Assembly (NCBI RefSeq): GCF_052113705.1 | Contig: NZ_JBGQOG010000007.1 | Coordinates: 1 to 64,000 of the forward strand | Direction: 5' to 3' | Length of the DNA: 64,000 bases | Source of the DNA: JBGQOG01 sp052113705 | GTDB lineage: Bacteria > Pseudomonadota > Alphaproteobacteria > Rhodobacterales > Rhodobacteraceae | Position numbers and translations under genes: made by a program | Shown here: positions 33,287 through 41,630 of the stretch, in pieces | Numbering within the stretch: the stretch's first letter is position 1 | Layout of the letters: each line of letters begins with the position of its first letter | The notes under the pieces: generated by a model | Seen by the model: the letters and a program-made list of their open reading frames with translations, nothing else | Databases searched by the model: none | What the model was told of the DNA's origin: nothing

Positions 33287-33296
33287 GCTGCACCCT

Positions 33297-33345
33297 CCTT
33301 GCTTCGGGAAAAATATCCTCGGGGGGAGGGCCGCAGGCCCGGGGG
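33297..33345. repeat. Intergenic repeat-like element, copy 1
   Basis: The segment beginning GCTTCGGGAAAAATATCCTC and continuing into a GC-rich palindrome (GGGCCGCAGGCCC) resembles a second segment at 35772-35826. Both lie between genes of the same operon and have the form A/T-rich core (AAAATAxCCTCGGGGG) followed by a G/C hairpin. Confidence 0.55.
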
Positions 33346-33415
33346 GCAGACAGCCCCCCTCTTCGCGGCGTGGCCCCCCCACGCCGACCCCGTTTTCGCC
33401 CTGACGCAGACAGCC

Positions 33416-34246
33416 TCACACATCATCGCCATGCCCCGCCCGCAGCCCTTCGCGCACCCGATGCGCGATCTCGATGAATTCCGGGCTGTCGCGGATATCC
33501 AATGGCCGCTCCTTCGGCAAAGGGCTCTCGATCACATCGAAGATCCGCCCCGGCCGCGGCGACATCACCACGATCTTGGTCGAGAGATAGACCGCCTCCG
33601 GGATCGAATGGGTCACAAAACCAATGGTCTTTTGCGTCCGCGCCCAGAGCTTCAACAGCTCCTCATTCAGCCGGTCGCGGACAATCTCATCCAGCGCACC
33701 GAAGGGCTCGTCCATCAAGAGGATCTCGGCGTCAAAAGCCAAAGCGCGCGCAATGCTCGCCCGCTGCTGCATGCCGCCCGAGAGCTGCCAGGGGAATTTG
33801 CGCCCAAAGCCCGAGAGCTCGACCAGATCCAGCACCCGCGCCACCCGCTCTTCCTGCTCGGCGCGCGAAAACCCCATGATCTCCAGCGGCAGCTTGATGT
33901 TCCCGGCAATCGTGCGCCAGGGATAAAGCCCCGCCGCCTGAAACACATAGCCGTACGCCCGGGCCTGCCGCGCCGCTTCCGGCGACATGCCATTCACCGT
34001 CAGCACGCCTTCCGTCGGATGCTCCAGCGCCGCGATGGTGCGCAGGAATGTGGTCTTGCCGCAGCCGGAGGGACCAATGAAGCTGACAAAATCGCCCTTG
34101 TTGATCGTCAGATTGACGTCTTTCAGCGCATGCACCGGGCCGTCATTCGTCTGGAATGTCAGCCCGACGCCCCGCGCCTCGATCACCGGTGCTGCGGGCG
34201 CAACCGCCGCCGTCGGATCCACCATCAGAGATGCTGCTGCCATCAT
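33416..34246 (-). CDS. ABC transporter ATP-binding protein (SsuB/TauB type)
   Basis: A 276-residue ATPase with Walker A GPSGCGKT (about residues 59-66), the Q-loop VFQAAGLYPWRT, the signature LSGGMQQR, Walker B ILLMDEPFGALD and the switch His in THSIPEAVYLS. This is the nitrate/taurine/sulfonate subgroup, matching the two permeases. It has an extra N-terminal leader of about 20 residues rich in Ala. The ATG at 34246 overlaps the dihydropyrimidinase stop (ATGA). It powers the importer described for this operon. Confidence 0.9.
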   Translation of the reverse strand: MMAAASLMVDPTAAVAPAAPVIEARGVGLTFQTNDGPVHALKDVNLTINKGDFVSFIGPSGCGKTTFLRTIAALEHPTEGVLTVNGMSPEAARQARAYGYVFQAAGLYPWRTIAGNIKLPLEIMGFSRAEQEERVARVLDLVELSGFGRKFPWQLSGGMQQRASIARALAFDAEILLMDEPFGALDEIVRDRLNEELLKLWARTQKTIGFVTHSIPEAVYLSTKIVVMSPRPGRIFDVIESPLPKERPLDIRDSPEFIEIAHRVREGLRAGHGDDV

Positions 34247-35694
34247 ACCCCCGAGGCCGGAATGCCTGCCCGCACCACGGGCCGCGGCGCGGTCAGCTCT
34301 TTCCAGGCGGACAATGCCTTGTTCACCGCCATGCCGGGTTCACGCGCCACAAACTTACCATGGCCACTCTCACAATGCATCGCCCCCTCGACCACCGCCA
34401 CCTGCCCGCGCGTCAGCGTGTAGCGCGGCAGACCGGTCACTTCCTTGCCCTCAAAGACGTTGTAATCAATCGCGGATTGCTGGCTCCCGGCCGAAATCAC
34501 CTTGCTGGCTTTCGGGTCCCAGACCACCAGATCGGCATCCGCCCCCACCAGCACCGCACCCTTTTTGGGATAGCAGTTCAGGATCTTGGCAATATTGGTC
34601 GAGGTCACGGCAACGAATTCATTCATCGTGATCCGCCCGGTGTTCACGCCACAGGTCCAGAGCATCGGCATCCGGTCCTCAAGCCCCCCGGTGCCATTCG
34701 GGATCTTGGTGAAATCCCCCTGGCCGAAGCGCTTCTGCTCGGTGGTAAAGGCGCAATGATCCGTCGCCACCACCGAGAGAGACCCCGACGAGAGCCCCGC
34801 CCAGAGGCTGTCCTGATGCGCCTTGTTGCGGAAGGGCGGCGACATCACGCGCCGCGCGGCATGGTCCCAATCGGGGTTGGCATATTCGCTCTCATCCAGC
34901 GTCAGATGCTGGATCAGCGGCTCGCCATAGACCCGCTTGCCCTGCATCCGCGCCCTCCGGATCGCCTCATGCGCCTCCTCACAGGAGGTATGCACGACAT
35001 AAAGCGGCACCCCCGCCATATCGGCGATCATGATCGCGCGGTTGGTGGCCTCCCCCTCCACCTGGCTGGGGCGCGAATAGGCATGCGCCTCCGGCCCGGT
35101 ATTGCCCTCGGCCAAGAGCTTGGCCGACATCTCGGCCACGATATCCCCGTTCTCGGCATGCACCATCGGCAGCGCGCCCAGCGCCGCACAGCGCTTGAAA
35201 CTGGCGAACAGCTCATCGTCATTCACCATCAACGCGCCCTTGTAGGCCATGAAATGCTTGAAGGAATTGATGCCGCGCGCCGTCACTTCGGCCATCTCGT
35301 CAAAGACCTGCTCGCCCCACCAGGTCACCGCCATGTGGAAGGAATAGTCGCAATTGGCGCGGGTGGATTTGTTGTCCCACATCTTCAGCGCATCCATCAG
35401 CCCCTGGCCGGGGCTCGGCAGCGCGAAATCCACCACCATCGTGGTGCCCCCCGCCAGCGCCGCCCGGGTGCCGCTTTCGAAATCATCGCTGGAATAGGTG
35501 CCCATGAAGGGCATCTCCAGATGGGTATGCGGATCAATCCCGCCGGGCATGATGTAACAGCCCGTCGCATCCAGCGCCTTATCCCCCACAAGATTGGGCC
35601 CGATGGCGGTGATCACCCCGCCCTCGATCAACACATCCGCCTTGTAGGTCAGATCTGCGGTGACGATGGTGCCGTTCTTGATGACAGTCGACAT
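34243..35694 (-). CDS. hydA: Dihydropyrimidinase / D-hydantoinase
   Basis: A 483-residue cyclic amidohydrolase that hydrolyses 5,6-dihydrouracil or dihydrothymine to the N-carbamoyl amino acid, step two of the reductive pyrimidine pathway. Binuclear metal ligands are visible: His57/His59 (DPHTHLE), the carbamylated Lys152 (FMAYKG), the His in MVHAENGD, the His in VVHTSCEEAH and the Asp in VATDHCAFTTEQK. The length equals that of typical bacterial enzymes. The ATG at 35694 follows GAGGAAG; four extra residues upstream belong to a weaker start. The neighbouring carbamoyl hydrolase and RutR-like operator support a pyrimidine rather than hydantoin substrate. Confidence 0.93.
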   Translation of the reverse strand: MSTVIKNGTIVTADLTYKADVLIEGGVITAIGPNLVGDKALDATGCYIMPGGIDPHTHLEMPFMGTYSSDDFESGTRAALAGGTTMVVDFALPSPGQGLMDALKMWDNKSTRANCDYSFHMAVTWWGEQVFDEMAEVTARGINSFKHFMAYKGALMVNDDELFASFKRCAALGALPMVHAENGDIVAEMSAKLLAEGNTGPEAHAYSRPSQVEGEATNRAIMIADMAGVPLYVVHTSCEEAHEAIRRARMQGKRVYGEPLIQHLTLDESEYANPDWDHAARRVMSPPFRNKAHQDSLWAGLSSGSLSVVATDHCAFTTEQKRFGQGDFTKIPNGTGGLEDRMPMLWTCGVNTGRITMNEFVAVTSTNIAKILNCYPKKGAVLVGADADLVVWDPKASKVISAGSQQSAIDYNVFEGKEVTGLPRYTLTRGQVAVVEGAMHCESGHGKFVAREPGMAVNKALSAWKELTAPRPVVRAGIPASGV

Positions 35695-35771
35695 GTTCTT
35701 CCTCATCTCTCAAAGCGCCCTGCCGCGCTCCCTCTGCATTCGCTCCACTGCGGCCCGGCACCCTTCCCGCT

Positions 35772-35826
35772 TCGGCTTCTTCTTGGCAAAAATACCTCGG
35801 GGGTCCGGGGGCAGCGCCCCCGGCGC
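35772..35826. repeat. Intergenic repeat-like element, copy 2
   Basis: GCTTCGGCTTCTTCTTGGCA leads to AAAATACCTCGGGGGTCC and then the palindrome CCGGGGGCAGCGCCCCCGG (35808-35826). The spacing and order match the copy at 33297. It sits between the carbamoyl hydrolase and dihydropyrimidinase genes and may act as an intercistronic hairpin. Confidence 0.6.
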
Positions 35827-35833
35827 GCAAGGG

Positions 35834-37084
35834 TCAACGCACGATCCCCGCCGTCTCCAGCACGGCATGAAAGAGCACATCCGTCCCCTTCGCCGCCCAG
35901 TCCTGACTGATCTCCTCGGCCTCGTTATGGCTGAGCCCCCCCACACAGGGACACATGACCATCGTCGCCGGGGCCACTTTCGCCGCCCAGCAGGCGTCAT
36001 GCCCGGCACCCGAGATGATCTCGCGGTGCGAATAGCCCAACCGCTCGGCCGCCCGCCGCACATTCTCGACCAGCTCCGGCGCGAAGGTCACCGGGTCGAA
36101 ATGCCCGACCGCCTCCACCGAACAGCCGACCCCGAGCTCGGCACAGATCTTCGCCGCCTCCGCCTCGATCGCTGCCCGCATCCGGTCGAGCTTCTCCTGA
36201 TCCGGCGTGCGGATGTCCACGGTAAAGACCACCGTCCCCGGCAGCACATTGCGCGAATTGGGGCTGAATTTCACCTGCCCGACGCCACCCACAGCACCGG
36301 GCTGGTTCACCATCGCCACCGATTGCACCATCTCGAATATCCGCGCCATCGCGAGGCCCGCATTCACCCGCAGATCCATCGGGGTCGAGCCGGTATGCGC
36401 CTCGCGCCCGGTCAGGGTGAACTCGAGCCACCACAGCCCCTGGCAATGCGTCACAACGCCGATTTCCTTGCCCTCGGCCTCCAGGATCGGCCCCTGTTCG
36501 ATGTGCAGCTCATAATAGGCGTGCATCTTGCGCGCGCCCACCTCTTCGCTGCCCTTCCAGCCGATCCGCGCCAGCTCGGCGCCATAGGTCTTGCCCTCGG
36601 GGTCCTGCCGCGCATAGGCGTAGTCCAGCGAATGCACCCCGGCAAAGACGCCCGAGGCGAGCATGGCAGGCGCGAAACGCGCCCCCTCCTCATTCGCCCA
36701 ATTGGTCACCACGATCGGGTGTTTGGTCTTGATCCCGAGGTCGTTCATCGAGCGCACCACCTCGAGCGCGCCAAGCACGCCCAGCACGCCGTCATATTTG
36801 CCGCCCGTCGGCTGCGTATCCAGATGGCTGCCCACATAGACCGGCAGCGCCTCGGGGTCTTCGCCCGGCCGCGTGGCAAACATCGTGCCCATCGCGTCAA
36901 CGCCCATGCTCATCCCCGCCGCCTCGCACCATGTCTGGAACAGGGCGCGGCCCTCGGCATCTTCATCGGTCAGCGTCTGGCGGTTGCAGCCCCCGGCAAT
37001 GCCGGGGCCGATCAGCGCCATCTCCATCAGGCTGTCCCAAAGACGTGCGGAATTGATGCGAAGATTTTCGCCCGGTGCAGACAT
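35834..37084 (-). CDS. Zn-dependent amidohydrolase, probable beta-ureidopropionase (M20 family)
   Basis: A 416-residue member of the AmaB/HyuC carbamoylase group in the M20 peptidase fold. It would cleave N-carbamoyl-beta-alanine (or the methyl analogue from thymine) to the beta-amino acid, CO2 and ammonia, the third reductive step. Metal-site motifs are GSHLDTQPTGGKYDGVLG (His88, Asp99) and NEEGARF (Glu132/133), with SGAGHDAC near residue 380 and the C-terminal His in CVGGLSHNEAE. As the first gene of the operon it starts 54 bases from a RutR-like operator. The L-carbamoyl-amino-acid specificity of some homologues cannot be excluded. Confidence 0.88.
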   Translation of the reverse strand: MSAPGENLRINSARLWDSLMEMALIGPGIAGGCNRQTLTDEDAEGRALFQTWCEAAGMSMGVDAMGTMFATRPGEDPEALPVYVGSHLDTQPTGGKYDGVLGVLGALEVVRSMNDLGIKTKHPIVVTNWANEEGARFAPAMLASGVFAGVHSLDYAYARQDPEGKTYGAELARIGWKGSEEVGARKMHAYYELHIEQGPILEAEGKEIGVVTHCQGLWWLEFTLTGREAHTGSTPMDLRVNAGLAMARIFEMVQSVAMVNQPGAVGGVGQVKFSPNSRNVLPGTVVFTVDIRTPDQEKLDRMRAAIEAEAAKICAELGVGCSVEAVGHFDPVTFAPELVENVRRAAERLGYSHREIISGAGHDACWAAKVAPATMVMCPCVGGLSHNEAEEISQDWAAKGTDVLFHAVLETAGIVR

Positions 37085-37138
37085 GTTTTTTCTCCCTGTC
37101 GCAGCCGGATCTTCATGTCCCTTGCGACGAATCTCTCA

Positions 37139-37156
37139 TCTGACCATATGGTCAGA
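37139..37156. promoter_or_regulatory. RutR-type operator, site 1
   Basis: The perfect 18-bp palindrome TCTGACCATATGGTCAGA matches the RutR consensus TTGACCANNTGGTCAA at all core positions. It lies 55 bases from the start of the carbamoyl hydrolase gene and on the rutR side of that promoter, well placed to repress the catabolic operon. Confidence 0.8.
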
Positions 37157-37184
37157 CATCTTTATGTGACGAGCGCACCACGAC

Positions 37185-37200
37185 CTGACCAAACGGTCAA
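37185..37200. promoter_or_regulatory. RutR-type operator, site 2
   Basis: CTGACCAAACGGTCAA differs from the RutR consensus at one core base (C for T) and one outer base. It ends 24 bases before the regulator gene start, a position suited to autoregulation. Centre-to-centre distance from site 1 is about 45 bases, roughly four helical turns. Confidence 0.75.
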
Positions 37201-37224
37201 GATTTTTCTGCACCCGGAGGCCCG

Positions 37225-37869
37225 ATGCCTGAGACGCCCCGCCCGACCCGCCCCGTAACCCGCCGCGGAAAGTCGCGTGCGGCGCGGGAAGCGCTCATTC
37301 TTTCAGCAGCGGAAAAAGTCTTTGCCGAGGCCGGGTTCGGCGGCGCCACCATGCAGCTGATCGCCGATATGGCGGGGCTGCCCAAGGCGAACCTGCATTA
37401 CTATTTCGCCACCAAGGAAGAGCTCTACCGCAAGGTGGTGCAGGAGATCTTCGACATCTGGCTGCAGGCGGCGGCGGTCTTTGACGCGGCGGCGGGCCCG
37501 ATCGAGGGAATCGGCGCCTATATCGACGCCAAGATGGAAATCTCGCGCCGCCATCCGCATGGGTCCAAAGTCTGGGCCTCCGAGGTGATGCATGGCGCGC
37601 CGGTCATTCAGGATTATCTGGAAACCACGCTCCGCGACTGGACCTCGGGCCGGGTGGCGGTGATCGAGCGCTGGATCGCGGCGGGCAAAATGGCGCCGGT
37701 GAATGCCGAACATCTCCTCTATATGCTCTGGGCCACCACCCAGCATTACGCCGATTTCGGCCATCAGATCGAAACGCTGAACGGCGGCCCGCTGAGCGAT
37801 ACCGACTGGGAAGCCGCAAAAGCCAGCGTCAAGGACATCGTACTGCGGGGCATCGGCGCGCAGCCCTGA
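37225..37869 (+). CDS. rutR: RutR-like TetR-family regulator of pyrimidine catabolism
   Basis: A 214-residue TetR-family protein with an N-terminal DNA-binding domain (about 20-66; AEKVFAEAGFGGATMQLIADMAGLPKANLHYYFATKEELY). The C-terminal ligand domain is of the YcdC/RutR type (KMEISRRHPHGSKVWASEVMHGAPVIQDYL; ATTQHYADFGHQI). E. coli RutR binds uracil or thymine and releases DNA when bound. CGGAGG precedes the ATG by six bases. Two matches to the RutR operator lie in the divergent promoter region shared with the reductive pyrimidine operon, the natural target. Confidence 0.88.
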   Translation: MPETPRPTRPVTRRGKSRAAREALILSAAEKVFAEAGFGGATMQLIADMAGLPKANLHYYFATKEELYRKVVQEIFDIWLQAAAVFDAAAGPIEGIGAYIDAKMEISRRHPHGSKVWASEVMHGAPVIQDYLETTLRDWTSGRVAVIERWIAAGKMAPVNAEHLLYMLWATTQHYADFGHQIETLNGGPLSDTDWEAAKASVKDIVLRGIGAQP

Positions 37870-38244
37870 GCGGTGAGCGTGGCCCCCCGATCCGCCCGAC
37901 CTATTCCTCCTGCCCCGCACCTGCGCATCGGGCCCGCCGACACCCATCGGGGACTTTCGGCAGGCGCTGCCCCCGGCGGGCGCTTCGCGATCCGAACCGG
38001 CGTCTGCGCTGCCCCGGTTGCCCTGAATTGCGGCGCGATGTGCCCTGCCCCCCGGCATCGGCGAAAAATCCACCACAGGAGGGGTCAAAGCGCTTGCGAG
38101 CCCAGCGGGCAGTCGAAAGAATGATTTTACCGATTGGTCAGAAGGCAGCCCCCAGCGCGTTCGGCCCGGACCTACGCCCGCCCAGGGGTCTTGCCGCCTT
38201 TTCGGTACTGTCCTACAGCGGGCCAAGTTGAGGAGAGCCCTTGC
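37870..38244. other. Intergenic region upstream of the second TetR gene
   Basis: No gene is seen in about 375 bases. A degenerate RutR-like site lies at 38127-38140. The rest is GC-rich and without repeats. Confidence 0.45.
38127..38140. promoter_or_regulatory. Degenerate RutR-type operator
   Basis: TTACCGATTGGTCA matches TGACCANNTGGTCA in ten of twelve defined positions, with one half-site intact. It lies about 105 bases before the GTG of the second RutR-like gene and could link the two regulators. Confidence 0.45.
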
Positions 38245-38877
38245 GTGAATGACCTGACCACCGAGCCCGAGAGCCCCCGCCCGCAAACGCGGATTCAGCG
38301 CCGCAACACCGCCACCATCCTTGAGGCGGCGCTGGAGGTGTTTTCGACCTGCGGGTTTCGCGGGGCCACGCTGGATCAGATCGCGCAGGAGGCGGGGCTG
38401 TCGAAACCGAACCTGCTCTATTACTTCCCCTCAAAGGAGGCGATCCATCTGGCGCTGCTCTCGACGCTGATGGACACCTGGCTCGACCCCTTGCGGGCGC
38501 TGGATGCCGAGGGCGATCCGATGACCGAGATCCTGTCCTATGTGCGGCGCAAATTGCAGATGAGCCGGGATTATCCGCGCGAGAGCCGCCTGTTTGCCAA
38601 TGAGATCCTGCAGGGCGCACCGCGGATGATGGCGGGGATCGAGGGCGATCTGAAAACGCTGGTCGATGCCAAGGTGGCGGTGATCCGCGGCTGGGCGGCG
38701 GCGGGCAAGATCGCGGAAGTCGACCCCTACCACCTGATCTTCTCGATCTGGGCGCTGACGCAGCATTACGCCGATTTCGACGTGCAGGTCCGCGCGGTGC
38801 TCGGGCCCGGCCACGATCCCTTTGACGAGGCGGGCGGCTTTATCGACACCCTCTACACGCGGCTTCTCAAACCCTGA
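38245..38877 (+). CDS. Second RutR-like TetR-family regulator
   Basis: A 210-residue TetR-family protein, paralogous to the RutR-like protein 376 bases upstream. The HTH region reads ALEVFSTCGFRGATLDQIAQEAGLSKPNLLYYFPSKEAIHL, and the ligand domain shares RKLQMSRDYPRESRLFANEILQGAPRM and ALTQHYADFDVQV with RutR. The GTG at 38245 follows GAGGAG; no ATG is available near it. It may control the preTA genes, the ugp operon just downstream or other pyrimidine genes. The sequence does not decide between these. Confidence 0.82.
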   Translation: MNDLTTEPESPRPQTRIQRRNTATILEAALEVFSTCGFRGATLDQIAQEAGLSKPNLLYYFPSKEAIHLALLSTLMDTWLDPLRALDAEGDPMTEILSYVRRKLQMSRDYPRESRLFANEILQGAPRMMAGIEGDLKTLVDAKVAVIRGWAAAGKIAEVDPYHLIFSIWALTQHYADFDVQVRAVLGPGHDPFDEAGGFIDTLYTRLLKP

Positions 38878-39252
38878 CCAGTGCGACGGCGCCGGGTGCC
38901 GGGCGTCTGACTGCCGCCAAGGCAGGCAGATCTGACCGCGCCACTGGCCCCGCCGCCCCCCCCGACAGGGCGGGCTGTTCTGCCACGCGCGGGCAGCAGG
39001 CGCCCCCTCCCCCCTCCGCGCCCGACCTGAGTCGCACGCGCGGTCACCGCGCGGCGGAATCACCGCTGAAAACCGCGCCCCTCCGCCGCAAAATCCGCAG
39101 TGCTGCCGGGAAAACCGGGGTTATGCACAGCTTTGCGCGCCGGACCCCGCGTCAACCGGCCAAAAGTTACCAAACTGACACAGACCCGTCGCGTGACCTT
39201 GATGTTCGGCGCTTACCCCTCGCCGCAGATTTCAGACCGACAGGGGCTTACC
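38878..39252. other. Intergenic region upstream of ugpB
   Basis: No gene is supported in about 375 bases. The left part is Gly/Pro/Arg-codon-like GC-rich DNA. The last 90 bases include A/T-richer sequence and presumably the ugp promoter. CAGGGG at 39241 is the ribosome binding site. Confidence 0.45.
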
Positions 39253-40551
39253 ATGATCAAGACCGCAACTTTCGCCACGCTGGCACTGGGGATGACCTCG
39301 GCCACCGCTTTCGCGCAGACCGACATCACCTGGTGGCACGGTATGGGCGGGCGCAACGGCGAGGTGATCAACGAGATCTCGCAGAAATTCAACGAAGCGC
39401 AGGCCGAATGCATGCTGACCCCGGTGTCGAAAGGCACCTATGAGGAAGCGCTCTCGGCGGGTATCGCGGCCTTCCGCTCGGGCGAACAGCCCAACATCCT
39501 GCAGGTGTTCGATGCCGGTGCCGCCACCATCATCAACGCCAAAGGCGCTGTCATCCCGGCAGAAGACCTGATCAACCAGAACGGCGGCACCTTTGACCGC
39601 AATGCCTTCATCGACGGCGTGCGCTACTTCTACGCCGATGCTTCGGGCAAATTCATCGGCATGCCGTTCAACTCCTCGGCGCCGATCATGTACACCAACA
39701 CCGAGGCTTTCGAAAAAGCCGGTGTGGCCGTGCCGACCACCTGGGAAGAGTTTGAGGCCGTCGCGCCGAAACTGAAAGAAGCGGGCTATATCCCGCTGAC
39801 CGCCTCGCAGCTGACCTGGCAGTTCACCGAGAACTTCATGTCGCGCAACAACATCCAGTTCGCCTCGAACAACAACGGCTATGACAGCGTCGAGGGCACC
39901 ACCCTCAATGTCACCGATCCGAAACTGGTGATGATGTTCGACAAGCTGAAAGACTGGGCGGACAAGGGCCTTTATGGCTTCTACGGCGCGGGCTGGGCCG
40001 ACAACCAAAAGCCCTTCGAAGAGGGTAAAGTGGCCATGTGGATCGGCTCGTCGGGCTCGTTCGGCGGTCTGGCAAAAACCGCGACCATGCCGTTCTCGGC
40101 CGATTTTCTGCCCTACTGGCATGAGATCGAGGGTGCGGGCACCCACAGCTTCATCGGCGGCGCGGCGCTTTTCGCGATGTCGGGCAAATCGGACGCGGAA
40201 AACAAATGCACCGCCGATTTCTTCCAGTTCCTGACCTCGCCGGAAGTGCAGGTCTATTATCACGAAAACACCGGCTATGTGCCGATCACCACGGCGGCCT
40301 ATGACTTGGCGAAGTCGCAGGGCTGGTACGACGCAAACCCGGTCGCCGAAGTCGGCATCAAACAGCTGATGCTGCCGGGCGGCGAATGGGCCAAGGGCTA
40401 TCGTCTGGGCTATTACCCGCAGATCCGCTCGGTGATGGAGCGTGAATACAACCGCATCTTCTCGGGCGAAGTCACCCCGAAAGACGCTTTCGACATCATC
40501 GAAAAAGACGGCAACGACCTGCTGGCGAAATTCGCCAAAACCGCCGGTTGA
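39253..40551 (+). CDS. ugpB: sn-Glycerol-3-phosphate-type ABC substrate-binding protein
   Basis: A 432-residue periplasmic protein with a signal peptide (MIKTATFATLALGMTSATAFA). It matches UgpB: the start ITWWHGMGGRNGEVINEISQKFNE, the ligand-site segment GMPFNSSAPIMYTNTEAFEKAG, and the end with GYRLGYYPQIRSVMEREYNRIF. UgpB binds glycerol-3-phosphate and glycerophosphodiesters such as glycerophosphocholine. It is the first gene of a five-gene plus-strand operon, with an intercistronic hairpin before ugpA that would favour excess binding protein. Typical Ugp operons belong to the phosphate-starvation regulon, but no convincing Pho box was found upstream. Confidence 0.9.
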   Translation: MIKTATFATLALGMTSATAFAQTDITWWHGMGGRNGEVINEISQKFNEAQAECMLTPVSKGTYEEALSAGIAAFRSGEQPNILQVFDAGAATIINAKGAVIPAEDLINQNGGTFDRNAFIDGVRYFYADASGKFIGMPFNSSAPIMYTNTEAFEKAGVAVPTTWEEFEAVAPKLKEAGYIPLTASQLTWQFTENFMSRNNIQFASNNNGYDSVEGTTLNVTDPKLVMMFDKLKDWADKGLYGFYGAGWADNQKPFEEGKVAMWIGSSGSFGGLAKTATMPFSADFLPYWHEIEGAGTHSFIGGAALFAMSGKSDAENKCTADFFQFLTSPEVQVYYHENTGYVPITTAAYDLAKSQGWYDANPVAEVGIKQLMLPGGEWAKGYRLGYYPQIRSVMEREYNRIFSGEVTPKDAFDIIEKDGNDLLAKFAKTAG

Positions 40552-40570
40552 TCTGAGCCTTCCGCAAAAC

Positions 40571-40597
40571 GGGGGTTCCGGCCACGCCGGGGCCCCC
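40571..40597 (+). promoter_or_regulatory. Intercistronic stem-loop between ugpB and ugpA
   Basis: GGGGGTTCCGG and CCGGGGCCCCC form an 11-bp stem with two G-U pairs and a five-base loop. It lies 20 bases after the ugpB stop. There is no T-tract, so partial termination or mRNA stabilisation is more likely than full termination. Confidence 0.6.
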
Positions 40598-40664
40598 GAC
40601 CGCCGTTGGTGACCCCCGCGCGCGCCGCCCGCCCTCCCTTTCCCCTGATCCGGAGCCTGCCCCC

Positions 40665-41624
40665 GTGACCGATGTCACCCCCGCACAGATCCGCAGCCCG
40701 AAGGCCGCCGCCCGGCGTCTGAACCGGCCCGCCGCCGCTGCCGCCAAGCGCGTGCAGTTCGACCGCCCCCTGCTGCCCTGGCTGTTCTTGCTGCCGCAGC
40801 TCGCCGTGGTGGCGATATTCTTCTACTGGCCCTCGGTTCAGGCGGTCACCTCGTCGTTCTACATCGAGGATGCCTTTGGCTTCGGCTCGACCTTTGTCGG
40901 GCTCGACAATTACAAGGATGCGGTGACCGGCTCGGAATATATGGGCATCGTGCGGTTTACGGCGGTGTTCACCGCGCTGGTGACCGGCCTCGCCCTCTCG
41001 CTCGGCCTCCTGCTCGCGGTGAAAGCGGATGCGGTCATTCGCGGGGCGGCCACCTATAAAACCCTGCTGATCGCGGTTTATGCCATCGCCCCCGTGGTGG
41101 CCGGGCTGATCGGCATGATGTTTTTCGACATGCACATCGGCCCCTTTGTCACGCTGGTCGGCTGGTTCGGCTGGGACATGCAGGTGGGGCTCAATTACTT
41201 CGACACCGCCTTTGCCATGGTCGTCGTCGCGGTCTGGAAACAGATCCCCTACAACTTCATCTTCTTCCTCTCGGGCCTGCAATCGGTGCCGATGGCGGTG
41301 CGCGAAGCCGCCGCGATCGACTGCCGCTCCGGCGTGCGCCGTTTCTGGACGGTGACGCTACCGCTGCTGGGCCCCACGGCGTTTTTCCTGCTGATCATCA
41401 ACGTGACCTACGCCCTCTTTGACACATTCGGGATCATCGACGTCATCCTGAAGGACAAGCCCGCCAACAACCCGATCACCCTGGTCTACAAGGTCTATCT
41501 CGACGGGTTCCGCGGCAATGACATCGGCGGCTCTTCTGCCCAGTCAGTCATCCTGATGGTCGTCGTTTTTGCCCTCACCATCCTGCAATTCCGCTTTCTC
41601 GAAAAGCGCATCCATTACAGCTGA
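40665..41624 (+). CDS. ugpA: Glycerol-3-phosphate-type ABC permease UgpA
   Basis: A 319-residue inner-membrane permease with six helices, starting at GTG 40665. The first transmembrane helix is at about residues 37-60 (PWLFLLPQLAVVAIFFYWPSV). The EAA loop reads VPMAVREAAAIDCRSGVRRFWTVTLPLLGPT, and the UgpA-specific TYALFDTFGIIDVILKDKPANNP block follows, with the C-terminal tail FRFLEKRIHYS. It pairs with the UgpE product to form the channel. Its N-terminal 36 residues are basic and cytoplasmic. Confidence 0.9.
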   Translation: MTDVTPAQIRSPKAAARRLNRPAAAAAKRVQFDRPLLPWLFLLPQLAVVAIFFYWPSVQAVTSSFYIEDAFGFGSTFVGLDNYKDAVTGSEYMGIVRFTAVFTALVTGLALSLGLLLAVKADAVIRGAATYKTLLIAVYAIAPVVAGLIGMMFFDMHIGPFVTLVGWFGWDMQVGLNYFDTAFAMVVVAVWKQIPYNFIFFLSGLQSVPMAVREAAAIDCRSGVRRFWTVTLPLLGPTAFFLLIINVTYALFDTFGIIDVILKDKPANNPITLVYKVYLDGFRGNDIGGSSAQSVILMVVVFALTILQFRFLEKRIHYS

Positions 41625-41630
41625 GGCCCC

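Noticed and set aside
39150..39240. Pho box upstream of ugpB
   Set aside because: CTGACACAGACCCGTCGC is only loosely like CTGTCAT repeats spaced by four bases. The match is too weak to report as a site.
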